Assembly (NCBI GenBank): GCA_026724425.1
Contig: JAIUCV010000402.1
Coordinates: forward strand, 620,001-684,000
From: Erythrophleum ivorense
Lineage: Eukaryota > Streptophyta > Magnoliopsida > Fabales > Fabaceae
Direction: 5' to 3'
Length of the DNA stretch: 64,000 nt
The notes beneath the pieces are model-generated. The model saw nothing but the letters and a program-made list of their open reading frames with translations, was not told the DNA's origin and ran no database searches. Position 1 is the first letter of the stretch, and every line of letters starts with the position of its first letter. Below are positions 1-12,923 of the stretch, in pieces. The position numbers and the translations under genes were made by a program.

Positions 1-245
1 AAATAAATAAGAAAATGAACTATTAACGGCACTGATCATTATTCTCTCAAGTATGAGGTTGAATTTTTTTTTTTTTTTTATCTATCCCAACATGGGCAGT
101 GCAAGTTATAGCCAAAGTGAAATTATGATTCCGAAGACCGCCATTTGAGAAAGAATATGAATTCCTTATGCTTCCTACATTTTCCAGCAATCAAAAAGAG
201 TGTAAATGTGGATTTGGTGAAAGAACAGAAAAAAGAGAAATACCT

Positions 246-450
246 GGCAAGTTCTCTGCGTATTGATTGAAGATTGGAAGTTGGGAAACCAGAAGCAAGA
301 GCGAGGGAAGCAGGTGGAGGAGCTTATGCTGCGATAATTAAGCTTCGAATGCCCAAGAAAGAGGCCGGGGGAGTGGTCCGTTGCATTAGGCCAGAACGTG
401 CAATGGAAGACAAACAAGAAAGCGTTCGCAATTGCCCGCTTATATATGGA
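246..450 (-). promoter_or_regulatory. Probable promoter and first non-coding exon of a gene leaving the left edge
   Basis: Read on the minus strand, a TATA-like run (about 447-441) is followed by roughly 170 bases that are less AT-rich than their surroundings and end in a good splice donor (CCAG then GTATTT, donor at about 245-244). The exon has no long open frame from an ATG; the only ATG (about 387) opens a 20-codon frame that stops at once. This is how a plant 5' UTR exon looks, with the coding part beyond position 1. The identity of the gene cannot be told. It is inference from composition and signals only; the segment could also be a chance pattern. Confidence 0.35.
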
Positions 451-540
451 CTCCTGTCCACTTCCGGTTTGACCTTTTTGTCCACGCGTACTGTGAGGTG
501 GCGCAATCAGAAAAACGATTCTGATGTATTTAAATTTTAA

Positions 541-3500
541 AAATATGTGTTCACTCCTCCGTTGGTTACTTTAAAAAGATGGAAATATATATATATATAT
601 ATATTAAAAATTAACAAGCAATTGAGTGAAAAATTTGTTGAGTCTGAATGTGTATTTTTATAATTCAAAGATCAAATAGTTAATACATGACAAAAAAATA
701 CATTCCCTATGATCCAATATCAATTTATGAGATAATTTTGAAATATTATAAATATATTTATAGATATTCAATTATATATATATATATATAATCTTGTAAA
801 TGGTTATTTTTTAATAAATATTATTTAATAGTATGACATTAGTTACATTGTTCATGTACTATTTATATATATATATTTTTTTTTTGGATCTTTTTTTATT
901 TTCCTTGTAAAATTTTTTGAATTTTCCTTTAAAATGAGGGGGTACATACTAGTTCAAATATAAATATTATATTTCTAATTCTACTAAAATACAAGAAATA
1001 TTTAAATTCACATACCTATATTGATAATTTTAATTTTCCTGCTAAAATAAACAATATTATCATATCCGCATCCTTTTCTGTAGAAGTTACAAGTTGTTTT
1101 AAATTTTCCTAGTGTCTCAAATCCTTATTACATGTTCCTACGGGGAGGTTGTAATACAAAGTATATACAAAAAATGATGCATTATGACTCGATTGCAATT
1201 CACGTTCCCCATTTAATTTTATATGAATGATTTTACACTTCTCTTCAAACAAGTACCATCTAACCATTTTTGGGCCTGAAGTTGTTGAAAATTACATACT
1301 GAAAAAATATCCATCATAACTGCAAAGGAAAGAGAACACACTATAATTGACCCTGTTGAATATCAGAGGGTTTAAAAAGAAAAGGAGGTGACTACATATA
1401 TAGGATGATTTTCACCCCATAATTCCTATGTCACGTAGAAGAATATTTTGTTGGATCTTGACAGAGGAAAAGATGGCATTAAAGTGAAGCACAAATAGAA
1501 CTTGATGATACAGGAGAGGTCCCAGCATGAAGGCCTTGAAGATGAGCAAGCATGATGGTGTTTGGGGATCAAATGAGTTCCCATCAATTATGCAGACAAG
1601 GTTGACCACCACTGAATCAACAAGTCCTGATAGCCCAATCCTATGGACCCATCTTATGAAATTGAGACACAAGTCAATGCAGGTTAATTTGTTGTCCCAT
1701 GCCTCTTTTCTGCCATAGCCAGAAGTTTTAGCTTGCATCTTTGATTATCATCAAAACCCACAAAATTAGCATAACAACAATGGAGATGTGCATAAATCAT
1801 GTTTAGTTTTCTTATGTTTAAGCATCAGAAAGATAAATTATAGGTTATAGTTACAGAAGGCAGAGCATTTTTTGGAACTTAAAATTTAGCAATACAGCCT
1901 AATTTGCCTGCTTATAATTGAGACAGATGATTATGGTATGATCATAAGCAAGCTATGTCGTGTAGTTCTTTCCAGACCTTCAGAAAGAATACTGGATTGC
2001 TAGTTGGGTGTTGATTGCGACGAATAGAAGCATGCAAGGTTGCCAATGAAATCCAATGATGCAACTTTTCATCTATGGTCTCCTACCTTAAACACTCAAT
2101 AATATGATTCAAGAAACAAAATTTATAGCGACTAACATGCCCTGTCTTTCTTTCTTGATATGCAATATTTTCAATAGATACCAATCATCTCTGTTAATGA
2201 CAATCCGTAATCAAATTTTGTCTTCATTCATCTCTTGACAAATATAGATTTAAAAGCAACTTCAAACAAAATGACTGTAATGGTCACTATTGTCAAGGTC
2301 TCCAAATGGCCCTATGATACCACTAAACTGTAGGCTTTGGCTTAAGAACAAAGCAAAACTGTCATACAAAAATAATACTAATCTCGGAAACCGAAAGTTT
2401 CATGATTGAAACAGAACGTGAAATTTGCCCTGAACATCATTTTGCTTCGAAATTGCTTCTAAACGTGCTCAACAAAACTGAACGTGCTAATTATGCAGAC
2501 ACCCACGTTAACCACTTCACCTGACAATGAAGGCTATAAAAATTCTAGTTGATTCAAAAACGGTGGAAACATAACTATTACAATTCCCGGCATCAGAATA
2601 TTGGCATAAGAGCAGATATTTATCAGTTTGTGCCTATGATCTTCATTATGCTAAGAATAAATTTGAAAAATCTAAAGGCTCCACAACAGATTGGACATGG
2701 TCAAGGAGACACGAATCCCGGAGAATGTTTCCTTCCATACACCAGAAAGTATGACTTGACAAGGAGCGGGACGTGGGCGTCCAACATTCTTCATCAATAT
2801 GTTTTGCCGCACCAAAACAAAGCTTATACTTTCAGGACTTTCAAGTCAAGCTTCATTAAAAAAAAAAAAGAAAGAGAAAAAAATCCCCTCGACAATGTCA
2901 GCACAACATGGTAATTTTTTTTTGGGTTGGGGGTCTTAAATCATAAAAAAGACAAACTTTTTATGGTTTATCAGGCAAACTTGGTATATTTTGTTTTTTC
3001 CCATTGTCAGAGAATTTCTAGATATTGGGAAAAAAATAAAGCTAGAGGTGAAAGAAATGAACATTTCTTTACCCAATGATGAAATATATAGTGTTGCTTA
3101 GCGAAAGGTTTATACATGGTGGTTAAATATATAACAACCCCGAAGTTAGGTAGGCCATAAATAATAATCATAGTGGGACTTAAAAACAAACGAGAGCTAG
3201 ATGAGGCTAAAGAGAATCTTTGAGGAAGCAGTTTCCTTTCAGAAGGGGGAAAAACAGAGAATCAATAGGATTATATAAGAAATATACTACATAGTATTTT
3301 AATATTTTGGTATTTCAAGGAGACAGTAGACGAGAGAATATTAGGGTACTAAGAAAAGCATGAAAAGTATAATTAAGATTGAAGACTGGAGGCGCAGCAT
3401 AGGGGATTCTGGAGTTGGGGCATGTGATAAAAGCAGCTTTCATGGACTCTCCAAGAGACCACGCCCGTTTGGCTGCAATCATGCGGTCTACTTTGTTATT

Positions 3501-4300
3501 ATTTCTCTTCTCTTTTCTTTCTTTTTTATCCCTTTCTCCTCTCCTAAGTTTACATCGTTCTCCTACAAAACATCAAATTTCTTCATCTCCCCCAACCCTT
3601 CTGTTTTCCACTTTACAAAGCCAAAAATCAATGCTTCAAATCAACCTTGGCAAACGCAACGCCATTCAAAGTGGTAAAATCCTTGAATTTTGAACATAAA
3701 AGCATAGGCAAATACCAGTTCAAAATGGGTACATAAAGGTGAGAGTTGTATTCTGCAGTAAGTTGTGTGACATGTGTCATCGTTTACGTGTTAAAATTGA
3801 TTTAATGATATAATTTAAAAACCATTAACTATTAATTTAATCAAAAAAACTTTATCACGTAAAGAGTGGTATATGTCAAAAGTAATGTTACACAATTGTC
3901 CAAAAGTGAATATCAAAAAGTGGTGCTATGCTCTGATGCTAGGAAAGGATTTTGGGCAACCGGAGGTAAATGGCAAAGTGAAGAAACGAGCTAGAGAAGA
4001 GTGATTTTACACCCGCTCGTGCGGACAAGCCACCACGCTTCCTGAGTACCTACTAAAATATATAATTTCACACTCTTTTGGTTTTACTCATAGGATTCTA
4101 CTTCTATTATTTTTTTAAGCCAAGATATGGGATTAGGTTAGCCAAATACAAACAGTTTTGTTAATTACAAAAAGGGGGCTCGAGAACCAGTGAACATCGT
4201 AAAAACCACCACGGGAGTTTTTAACTTGTTCAGAAAAGCTGATTTACTCGCTTTCCAAAACCCCTCTCAAGTCTCAACAATACCCTTTCTTCCCAGCCTT
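541..4300. other. Intergenic stretch upstream of the LAX2-like gene
   Basis: AT-rich, with short (AT)n runs near 583-603 and 773-790. Open frames here (for example minus 1412-1738 and plus 2549-2914) show no recognisable domain, no signal-peptide logic and no clear splice partners, so I do not call genes. The last few hundred bases before 4430 must hold the LAX2-like promoter and 5' UTR; a TATA-like run lies at about 4335-4344, about 90 bases before the start codon. Confidence 0.5.
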
Positions 4301-4429
4301 CTCTTTACATATTATACACTCCAACACTCCCCTCTATTATATATCTTCTCCTTTCGAATCTTACTTACAGCCAGCTAGCTAGCATTGAACCTCATCATTC
4401 AGTTTCACCCAGTGTAACCGAAAGAGAAA

Positions 4430-7400
4430 ATGGAATCGGAGAAGACGGTGGAAACTGTCATAGTTGGGAACTATGTGGAAATGGAAAGCGAAGGGAAGCC
4501 CAAGAACATCAAATCCAGGTTGTCCATGTTCTTGTGGCATGGCGGTTCTGTTTATGATGCTTGGTTCAGCTGCGCTTCTAACCAGGTTGTTCTCTTTCTT
4601 TTAATGCTTCAAATTAATTATGTGATGTGCATTCATAATCGTAATTATCTGCGTGGTTTGGTTTGGATTTTGAATTTGTCAGGTGGCTCAAGTGCTGCTT
4701 ACGTTGCCATACTCATTTTCCCAACTGGGAATGCTGTCTGGCATACTTTTTCAACTCTTCTACGGCTTGTTGGGCAGCTGGACTGCTTACCTCATTAGCA
4801 TTCTCTACATTGAATACAGAACCAGAAAAGAGAGGGAGAAAGTTGATTTCAGAAACCATGTTATCCAGGTTTAAATACATACATACAAACTAGCTGCTGC
4901 TACTTTCCTTTTCCCTTTAATTAATTCACGTTTTGATCACAGTGGTTTGAGGTTCTTGATGGGCTGCTGGGGAAGCACTGGAGAAACGTGGGTTTGGCAT
5001 TTAACTGTACTTTCCTTCTGTTTGGATCTGTCATCCAACTGATTGCTTGTGCAAGGTACCAACATCTTTGACCTTGCTTTAACTCTTCTGCTCATCTTTA
5101 CTATTAATTCTTTTGGAGAGTGGAATCAGTTATGTTTCTTTAACATTATAATGTGAATGAAAAAGCAAGGCACATCCACATGCATCTCTGATGAGGTTTG
5201 CGTTTCGTTGAATGTGCAGCAACATATACTACATAAACGACAATTTTGACAAAAGGACATGGACTTACATATTCGGAGCTTGCTGTGCCACCACTGTGTT
5301 TATTCCTTCCTTCCACAACTACAGAATCTGGTCCTTCTTGGGCCTCCTCATGACCACTTACACTGCTTGGTACCTCACCGTTGCGTCTCTCCTCCACGGC
5401 CAGGTTATTACTATTATTATTATTATTATTATTATTTAATTGGGTAATCAATCCAAGAAATACATTATTCACTATGATGATTGAGTATTATTGGTAATAA
5501 ATATAGTTAATTGTTTGATACGTATAGGTGGAAGGGGTTAAGCATTCGGGTCCCACCAAGTTGGTACTATACTTCACGGGGGGCACAAACATTCTCTACA
5601 CATTCGGGGGACATGCCGTTACAGTGTAAGACAATAATTTCACGTATATCTAATTCCTGTCTTTTACGTCATTTCTTTCTCCTATTCTGGCTTTGCCTTT
5701 GGGCCTGAACGTCATTTCGATTATAACTCAACCCTTACGTCTTCTGAACATGTGATCTAATCAGTAATGACCCATCTTATTGTGAGCATTTTTCCCGAAA
5801 ATGCCCTTGTTCGGCGTGGATGGCCTAAAAGAAAAGAAAGTACCATTTTCCTGTGGAATCCATGAGCTTCTTTTTAGGTTCGTAGAAACTGGAAAGCCAG
5901 TTCTCTCTCTTTCTCTGAATGGTTCTATTTTCTGAGAGATTCCAAAAGCTATCTTCTTTTTCTCTTTACTTTTTACCCGAGACCGAGAGAGGATCTTTTC
6001 TGGCATCATTTGAAAAATCCCCCCTTTTTTACTTGGTATAAAATAGAAGAAATGTGTGTATCTTTGTATAAAATAGAAAAAAATGTGTTTGTGTGTTAAA
6101 AAAAGTATATATATATATATATATATATCTCCTAACTATTTGATTCTTAAATCTTATTTTAACACTATTTAATTTTTTAACATTTTTTACCATTCACTTG
6201 TTAGTTTAACCCTATTTAATCTTTGAAATTTTTTTTACTATTTACTTGTTAGTTTTTGGATTATATATTTATCTTGTTTTTAATTTATGAGAGACTAATG
6301 AGTAATAAGTTAAAAATTTTTAAGAATTAAATCGTGTAAAAATAAAACTCAAGACTATATAATTAAAAAATATGCTTTTCAAGTTTTTTTAAAAAATACA
6401 TTTCCCCTATAAAATATAAGGTAAATTCTACCGTGCACTTGCTAGTCTCAGTGTGCTGGTAATATATATTGAGTGTTGGTAATTCTTGATGTACTTAATT
6501 ATTAGCTCCCAACCTCTTAGCCAGCGCCCATTGTAAAGTTACAAATATCTTAATGTGTTGACAATATAAAATCCATGTGTTACTGACTTCTAGTCTGGAA
6601 CACTTATAAAATATAAATTTGCACAGCACAACGATTTATGGGGGGTTGAAATGAATATATAAAAATGGACAGGGAGATAATGCATGCGATGTGGAAGCCA
6701 GAGAAGTTCAAGGCGATATACTTAGCGGCGACGGCGTATGTGCTGACACTGACGCTTCCATCGGCGGCAGCAGTATACTGGGCATTCGGGGACTTGCTTT
6801 TAGATCACTCCAACGCCTTCTCTTTGCTTCCCAGATCACCCTTCCGAGACGCTGCAGTGATATTAATGCTGATCCATCAGTTCATAACCTTTGGCTTTGC
6901 ATGCACGCCTCTCTACTTGGTGTGGGAGAAAGCCATAGGCATGCACTCCTGCAACAGCCTCTGCAAGCGAGCTGCTGTCAGATTGCCTGTCGTCATCCCC
7001 ATATGGTTCTTGGCTATCATTTTCCCATTCTTCGGTCCCATCAATTCCACCGTCGGATCACTCCTCGTCAGCTTCACTGTCTACATCATCCCCGCCCTCG
7101 CCCACATCTTCACCTTCCTATCACCTTCCGCCCGACAGGTACTCTATTATCTCTTATCTTGCTCTAATTGATTCCCTCTAAACTATATAAAGATTTACGA
7201 TTTATGGAGTTTCTGATGTATATTTGTATGGATGTGCAGAATGCGGTGGAGCAACCTCCAAAGTACGTAGGAGGGTGGGTGGGGACGTTTACGATCAACG
7301 TAATAGTGGCGGTGTGGGTGATGGTGGTAGGATTTGGATTTGGTGGGTGGGCTAGCATGGTTAATTTCATACACCAGATTGACACCTTCGGCCTCTTCAC

Positions 7401-7512
7401 CAAGTGCTACCAGTGCCCCATCCCTCCCGTGCCAATGTCGCCGCCACAACTGGTCAACGCCACCGCGCCGTCACCGGCTCTTCAACATCCCCATCACCCT
7501 CCTCCCCGTTGA
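4430..7512 (+). CDS. LAX2: AUX1/LAX auxin influx carrier, LAX2-like
   Basis: Proton-coupled auxin (IAA) importer of the plasma membrane, AUX1/LAX branch of the amino acid/auxin permease family. Seven exons join in frame to 491 residues: 4430-4585, 4683-4868, 4943-5055, 5220-5403, 5528-5625, 6673-7138, 7240-7512, all with GT-AG borders. Family blocks are visible in order: VGNYVEME near the N-terminus, WHGGSVYDAWFSCASNQ, VAQVLLTLPYSFSQLGMLSG, the IYYINDNFDKRTWTYIFG segment, GGHAVTVEIMHAMWKP across the exon 5/6 junction, FGPINSTVGSLLVSFTVYII, and HQIDTFGLFTKCYQCP before a Pro/His-rich tail. Length fits the family (about 470-490). The N-terminal motif VIVGNYVEME is closest, from memory, to Arabidopsis LAX2 rather than AUX1 or LAX1/3; the subtype is an inference. 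The start is the first ATG of the conserved frame. Intron 5 is long (1047 bp) and AT-rich; intron 4 holds an (ATT)n microsatellite. Confidence 0.95.
5412..5436. repeat. (ATT)n microsatellite in LAX2-like intron 4
   Basis: Eight to nine ATT/TTA units immediately after the exon 4 donor. A simple tandem repeat; potentially length-polymorphic. Confidence 0.9.
6104..6127. repeat. (AT)n microsatellite in LAX2-like intron 5
   Basis: About twelve AT units inside the long AT-rich intron between exons 5 and 6. Confidence 0.9.
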
Positions 7513-8494
7513 TAGATATCAATGCCGTTTCACGCTAGCTCCCAAACAAAATATGTATTTTTCTTTCTTTTGTTGTGTCTCTTATATAGCCTTATTTTTG
7601 TTAGTTGAGTTGAGTACTTCATTTGTCACCATCGTTTGCATAAGAACAAAAATATTTATATAAAATGTAAAACGTGGTCATGAAATTGTTTAGACCTTGA
7701 TTTTTACTATCGGAGCTCGGTCAACCAAATTGAGATAAAGAACAAAAATGCTTATAGATTACTAATGAAGCTGTATATGATTGCTACTATAGATTACGAG
7801 TGAGTGATTGTTCAATTTCATCGCCGATGCACCTTGTAGCTCCAATCTAAATTGGCGGAGGGTTTTGTTTTGTTTCGATAAATTTGTTTTAGTGTAAAGA
7901 GTAGAGAGGGTTTTACAACAATAATGTGAAACCCGGCGAAGAAATGGCAAGAAGGATAAGAACAAATCAACGATCTAATAGCTAAGCGTTCGGACCTCGG
8001 ACTTTTCTGCGATATATAGCTTATCTTCTCTTCAATGGGTATGTCTCCTTTATAATTCCCAAATACAATAAGAGCGTGCTTTAATTGCTTTCTCTTTCTC
8101 ACTCTCTTTTCGCAATGGAATTTGATTTGAATAAAATTATTCAAATATTTACTATAATATATAATTTTTTTTTAAAAAATCTAATTATGTAATGTTAAGT
8201 TATAAATAAAAAAGTGTACTTATGATTCTTTTATTAAGAAAAAACTTTTTTTTTGGGGTACCAACGGCACAAGGAGTCCAACAAAACAAAAAATTACATA
8301 ATATATGAGGAAACAAGGTCCGTCACATATCAACTATAAAATTCAGACCAAAGAAAGGAAGGATGACATTCCACACTTTGACTACCCAAAGGGAGTTCAA
8401 GATTATGCCTGAGACGAACTTTCGCGCATCTATGGCGTTCATGGAAGATAAGCATGACCTTGGTGCACCAATTCCTTTGACAACAGACCCCTAT

Positions 8495-8696
8495 GGCTCA
8501 TTTGGTAGCGTGATGGAAATAGATTTCCTTTTCTTTTTATTTTTTATGGTATCAATTATATGTTTATTATTATTACTCAGGAGTGTTTGTTTGTTTTTAA
8601 TTATTTTTTTAAGTAGAAATACAACAGTATTTTGTATCTATAAAATTATTATTTTTTATTTTCTCTTTTTTTTTTAATTTTATATATCAAATAGTC
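8495..8696. mobile_element. Candidate MITE, member A of a short family
   Basis: Begins with GGCTCATTTGGTAGCG and continues with a GATGGAAAT...TTTCTTTTC-type segment also found in member B at 9196; the far end (about 8682-8696) reads, in reverse complement, as a degenerate version of the start. AT-rich core with no coding capacity. I could not find a clean target-site duplication, so borders are approximate. Confidence 0.35.
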
Positions 8697-9194
8697 TGTT
8701 AATGCATTTGATCAAAGGCCTTTAATTAGTAGAAATCATGTCCTTCCTATTTGGGGACATAACCAAGAGTCTAGGTGAATCTTTTGAATACCCTACTTTA
8801 ATTATATGCCAACCCCATATCATTTAAAGCCCCTAGAGCTTGTAGGGGTGAGCATCAACTAATATTTATAGACAAACCTCGAAACTAGCAATCATACAAG
8901 TCCTTTAAAATACCACCGCACCCAACTAATTGGGATTTCTTTTATTATTTTCCTCACAATTAATCTTTATTACGAGGCCACCACTAAATATTGGCAATCT
9001 GGAGTTGGCAGTGATCAAAATTAAAAGAAAGGGATGTCACAAAAACCTTGATGTTAAACACTTAAAAAAGACTTAAATTATGTATTTTCTACATTTTCTC
9101 CATTCATTAATCTTTATCCAAACTTCATCTAAACACTTTTCTTTCATTTCCGCTTTCTTGACCTTTTGAAACTCAGTCATGCAAGACAACACCA

Positions 9195-9384
9195 AGGGCT
9201 ATTCGGTAGCGGATGGAAAGTGATTTTCTTTTCTTTCAGTTTCGTATAATGTTTATTATATACTTATTATTATTTAATAATATTTATTATTTTTTAAAAA
9301 TAAAGCTACAATAGTCATTTTTCATTAATTCTATTTGTTTTTTTATTTTTTATTTCTATATTTAACTTTTTATGCACTAAACAA
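9195..9384. mobile_element. Candidate MITE, member B of the same family
   Basis: Left end AGGGCTATTCGGTAGC; right end in reverse complement AGTGGTTGTTTAGTGC, about two thirds identical over 16 bases. The start region is clearly similar to that of the element at 8495. Core AT-rich, about 190 bp in total, no reading frame. The end motif resembles hAT-type non-autonomous elements in general form, but no clear 8-bp duplication was seen. Confidence 0.4.
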
Positions 9385-10296
9385 CCACTAAATACCCTCA
9401 TGACTAGAAAAAGTTATTGGCTGTCATATAATGTTGATACAATTAACATTCTAAATTGAATTCATACCTGAGATTTATATGTACAAATTCAATTTGAATT
9501 ATTAATTATACAAATATTATATGGTACGGCTAACCAAGTATTATTCTGTTCCAGGAACCCCCGTGGCTTATAATATGATATAGAAGCCAGAATTTAAATC
9601 CTTGAAACAGTCTCGAAAAATTTAATCTCCTATAATCTGAATTTCAATGAACTAAATATGAGTTTAAAACTCTTTGATGAACGCGAAATAGTCAGTCCCA
9701 TATATTTCTCTTCCCCTCGTTCTATATTTTACCAAACAAATAATATTAACAAAGGCAATTCTCAAATGATAGACCCTGCATATTCAATGCATCATGTAAG
9801 CTTTCTTTGTAAACTTTAGTTAATGTCATTTTCATTTTGAGCCAGTCAGGCATTGATTGTTTTTCTTACCTTTTTTTTTTGGGCCGACACTATAATGAGG
9901 TCAGACCAAAATAATATTGGTACGCCTCTGCTCTGTAGCATAAGATAAAGGGGGAACAATTTAATGCTATAATTCAGCATATGTTTTCACTATTCAATTG
10001 AATGCATTTTTTAAATTTCTTATCTTCTCCACAAATAATTTCAAAATCCTACTTTACAAAACGGAAAACTTTAATACAATTTTTATATCTTTGTTATTCT
10101 ATATAGTTTTTACAAACAAATATATAATTTATATAATTTAGCATTGATCTTTAAAAAAAATTATATATAATATTTTTATTGAAAATTTTAATAACAAAAA
10201 TATAAATAATTATATTTAAATATAATTCTTTTACAAATGAGTTATCCTATCTCTCGGCAAAACGTTCCCATACAGCGGCGTGAAAATCGAGTTAAA

Positions 10297-11142
10297 TATA
10301 TATTGGTTAAATTAGTATTTCAATCCTTTAATTTTATTTAATGTTTTGAATTGGTTCCTTTTCCTAATTTTATTTAACATTTCAAGTTAGTTTATTAATT
10401 TTATTTATTGTTTTAAATTGGTCTCATAACTATGAAGTATTTTAAAATAGTTCTCTAATTTTATTTAATATTTCAAATTAATTCCTTAACTTTGAAGTGT
10501 TTTAAAATGGTCCCTTAAACAATTCACATATTATTAAAAAAAACCTTTAATTGAATCACTTGAATAAAAAAACACTTATTATAAAATTTTAAAAACTAAA
10601 AAATGTTTAAGAAATTCACTAAAATAAAATAATTTAAAAAATAATATTTATTTTAATATGAAATGGATTTTCATATTAAAACAAACATTATTTTTTAAAA
10701 TATTTTATTTTAGTAATTTTTTAATGTATTTTCTAGTTTTTAAAATTTTATAATAAGTCTTTTTTTGTTCAAGTAATTAAATTGAGGGAGTGCTTCTACA
10801 TGACCTTTTTAATAATTTTATTTATAAAAATAAACTTTTAAATTATTTGTTTTAAATATTTTATATTAAAATAAATATTGCAAATTGAAAGATTCTTTAT
10901 AATGTTTCAAATTGATCTTTTAACTTTCAAAATTAAAGTACTAATTAGAAATATTAAATAAAATAAAATTTTAAAAGTTCAGATATTAGTTCCATTTCAA
11001 AATTAAAAGACTAATTTGAAATATTAAATAAAGTTAAGAAAAATATTAAATAAAATTAAAATACTGTTTTGAAACACTTCAAAATTAAAAGATTAATTTA
11101 AAACATTAAATAAAGTTAACAGACTAATTTAACCATATATAT
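10297..11142. mobile_element. Large foldback element with long inverted arms
   Basis: About 845 bp. The ends are near-perfect inverted repeats: ATATATTGGTTAAATTAGT on the left and, in reverse complement, ATATATGGTTAAATTAGT on the right. The arms continue as degenerate inverted repeats toward a centre near 10665, where GAAATGGATTTTCATATTA marks the turn. Each arm is built from repeated variants of a unit containing TTTAATTTTATTTAATGTTT. No coding potential. This is the structure of a non-autonomous foldback or Mutator-like MITE; the superfamily is not determinable from the sequence alone. Confidence 0.6.
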
Positions 11143-12923
11143 TTTACAAACTACCCAAATCTTTCATTATTAACCCATTACTTTATCCTATTGAGTTTAA
11201 AATTATAACAGATTAACATGCACTAATTTCCTTTATCAACCATCTAAACACAGATAAAACATAAAAGTGAAATTTCAAAATGTTATCTGCCATATTTGGA
11301 TGAACCTTCATAGTTGGGCTTCCTTTTACAGCTACAACCTAAAGGCAGTACAATAGAGTAAGATTTACATGAAAACGAGGCCCAACTTAAAAGCTCTTTG
11401 CCGGTCGCCTCGTGAGAGCTTCTTGTAGATAATGAAATTGTTTCGAATAGAATCTTTTAAGACGTACTGACAAAAAAAAATGTGCTTGAAAAAATTATTT
11501 GATAAATTACTTTATTAATATTATTATATTCGACAAATCTTTTTAAAATAATATTTTTTACTGTCAAATTACTTAAAAGAATATGTAACCACAAAAAATA
11601 AATATAAAAGATAAGAAATAATTATTTCAAATGAAAGTACTTTATCGTGAAAAAAATTAATTTCCTGCTTCTTTTCTTCCTTTTTTTTTAAAAAAAAAAA
11701 ATTGACCAATCACCTCAGTTTTTGTAAATAAACAGCTTCTATTCTTAAGCCAAGCCAGAAGATGAGAGTGGCATGAATGAAGAATGCGAAAGGCCTTCCC
11801 ATGTTTCCATTACTCGCGAACAATTCCATCTTATCAGATAGAATTAAAGTAAAATGCTTGTTGGCTTACGTTAACCTATGGGGTGAAACATGGGCAAATT
11901 ACCAGGTCTCTCTCAAGTTTTTATTTTCCTCCTCTTCTTTTGTCAAACATGTTTTTCCCGGAAAATTCCTGGGCCTTGCTGAGGCTGTTGCTACCATTTA
12001 GGATTTCCATCGACCAAATAAGCTACCTTCTCGCTTTGCTACCAATATTCTTAACTACATCCCCGCTTTCCTTTCATTGCAAGGCAATCAAGCAAGAAGC
12101 AAGTCCTTTTAATTCCCAAACTACAACTTTAAAGACTCGCCCATTAGACTTCACTTAATAAGCATAGACAGTAGTAGCATACTGGTACACTTCTAAGAAG
12201 TAAAATATCTCAACTCCATAAAATGCAAAAGTAAAAGAACGACGGGCTTAAGCTCTGAGTTTAACTGATGCGCGATGCATATATATGAAACCCAAAAGAA
12301 CAGTTATTTCATCCCATCATCAAAGCAATTCAAAGATACCATCAATTGCAGGGTTTTTGTATGGTATAATAGGTCCAAAGAAAAAAAAAGGGACAAAGAA
12401 ATGTTATTTTGACCCTAAACAGACAATGAAATTGAAAGAAGTCAGCTTCAGATATTACAATTTCTTGTCTGGAATCTTTGTAGGGTCTCAATACATTTCC
12501 TAACAGATACCATATCAACCCCTATAGCAATCACAAAAAACAAAAACATATACATCTTTCTTAGATGAAGATGCACTGGCACTGGCACATATAAGAAATC
12601 ATATTTTTAAGATAACAAGAATAAGCCAGAGTAGATTCTGTTCATCATGTGTATTAACACTTGGAAACAGAGAGTATGCATCTACTGACATCTGATTTTT
12701 ACCAAATTCCCTCCGTTTCACTATGCCAGAAACACAAAAACCCAAGTCTAATTGCTTATCCTATGAACTACAAAGTGAAGCCACAACTAAAGAGATTCAG
12801 CACAAAAACCCTACCCTATTTAAAACACAAGTTTCAGATTATAATAGAAAGCGAACCACATAACGTAAAGCAGATCCCACCCATCATGGCACATACTTAA
12901 ACATTGAAGAGCATACTATAGGC

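Larger units (their letters stand above)
7513..12923. other. Gene-free 5.4 kb stretch between LAX2-like and GRP2 genes
   Basis: No convincing gene. It holds the 3' ends of the convergent LAX2-like (+) and GRP2 (-) transcripts at its two borders, two related short inverted-repeat elements (about 8495-8696 and 9196-9384), and a large foldback element (about 10297-11142), listed separately. Short open frames at 8363-8677, 11777-12158, 12285-12503 and 12661-12900 lack any domain or supporting context. The region just below 12924 is probably the GRP2 3' UTR. Confidence 0.6.

Noticed and set aside
1412..1738. 108-codon minus-strand open frame
   Set aside because: No domain, signal peptide or splice context that I can recognise, and the size is possible by chance in this region.
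8363..8677. 104-codon plus-strand open frame
   Set aside because: It runs into the AT-rich candidate MITE at 8495; the second half is low-complexity Phe/Leu translation of T-rich DNA.
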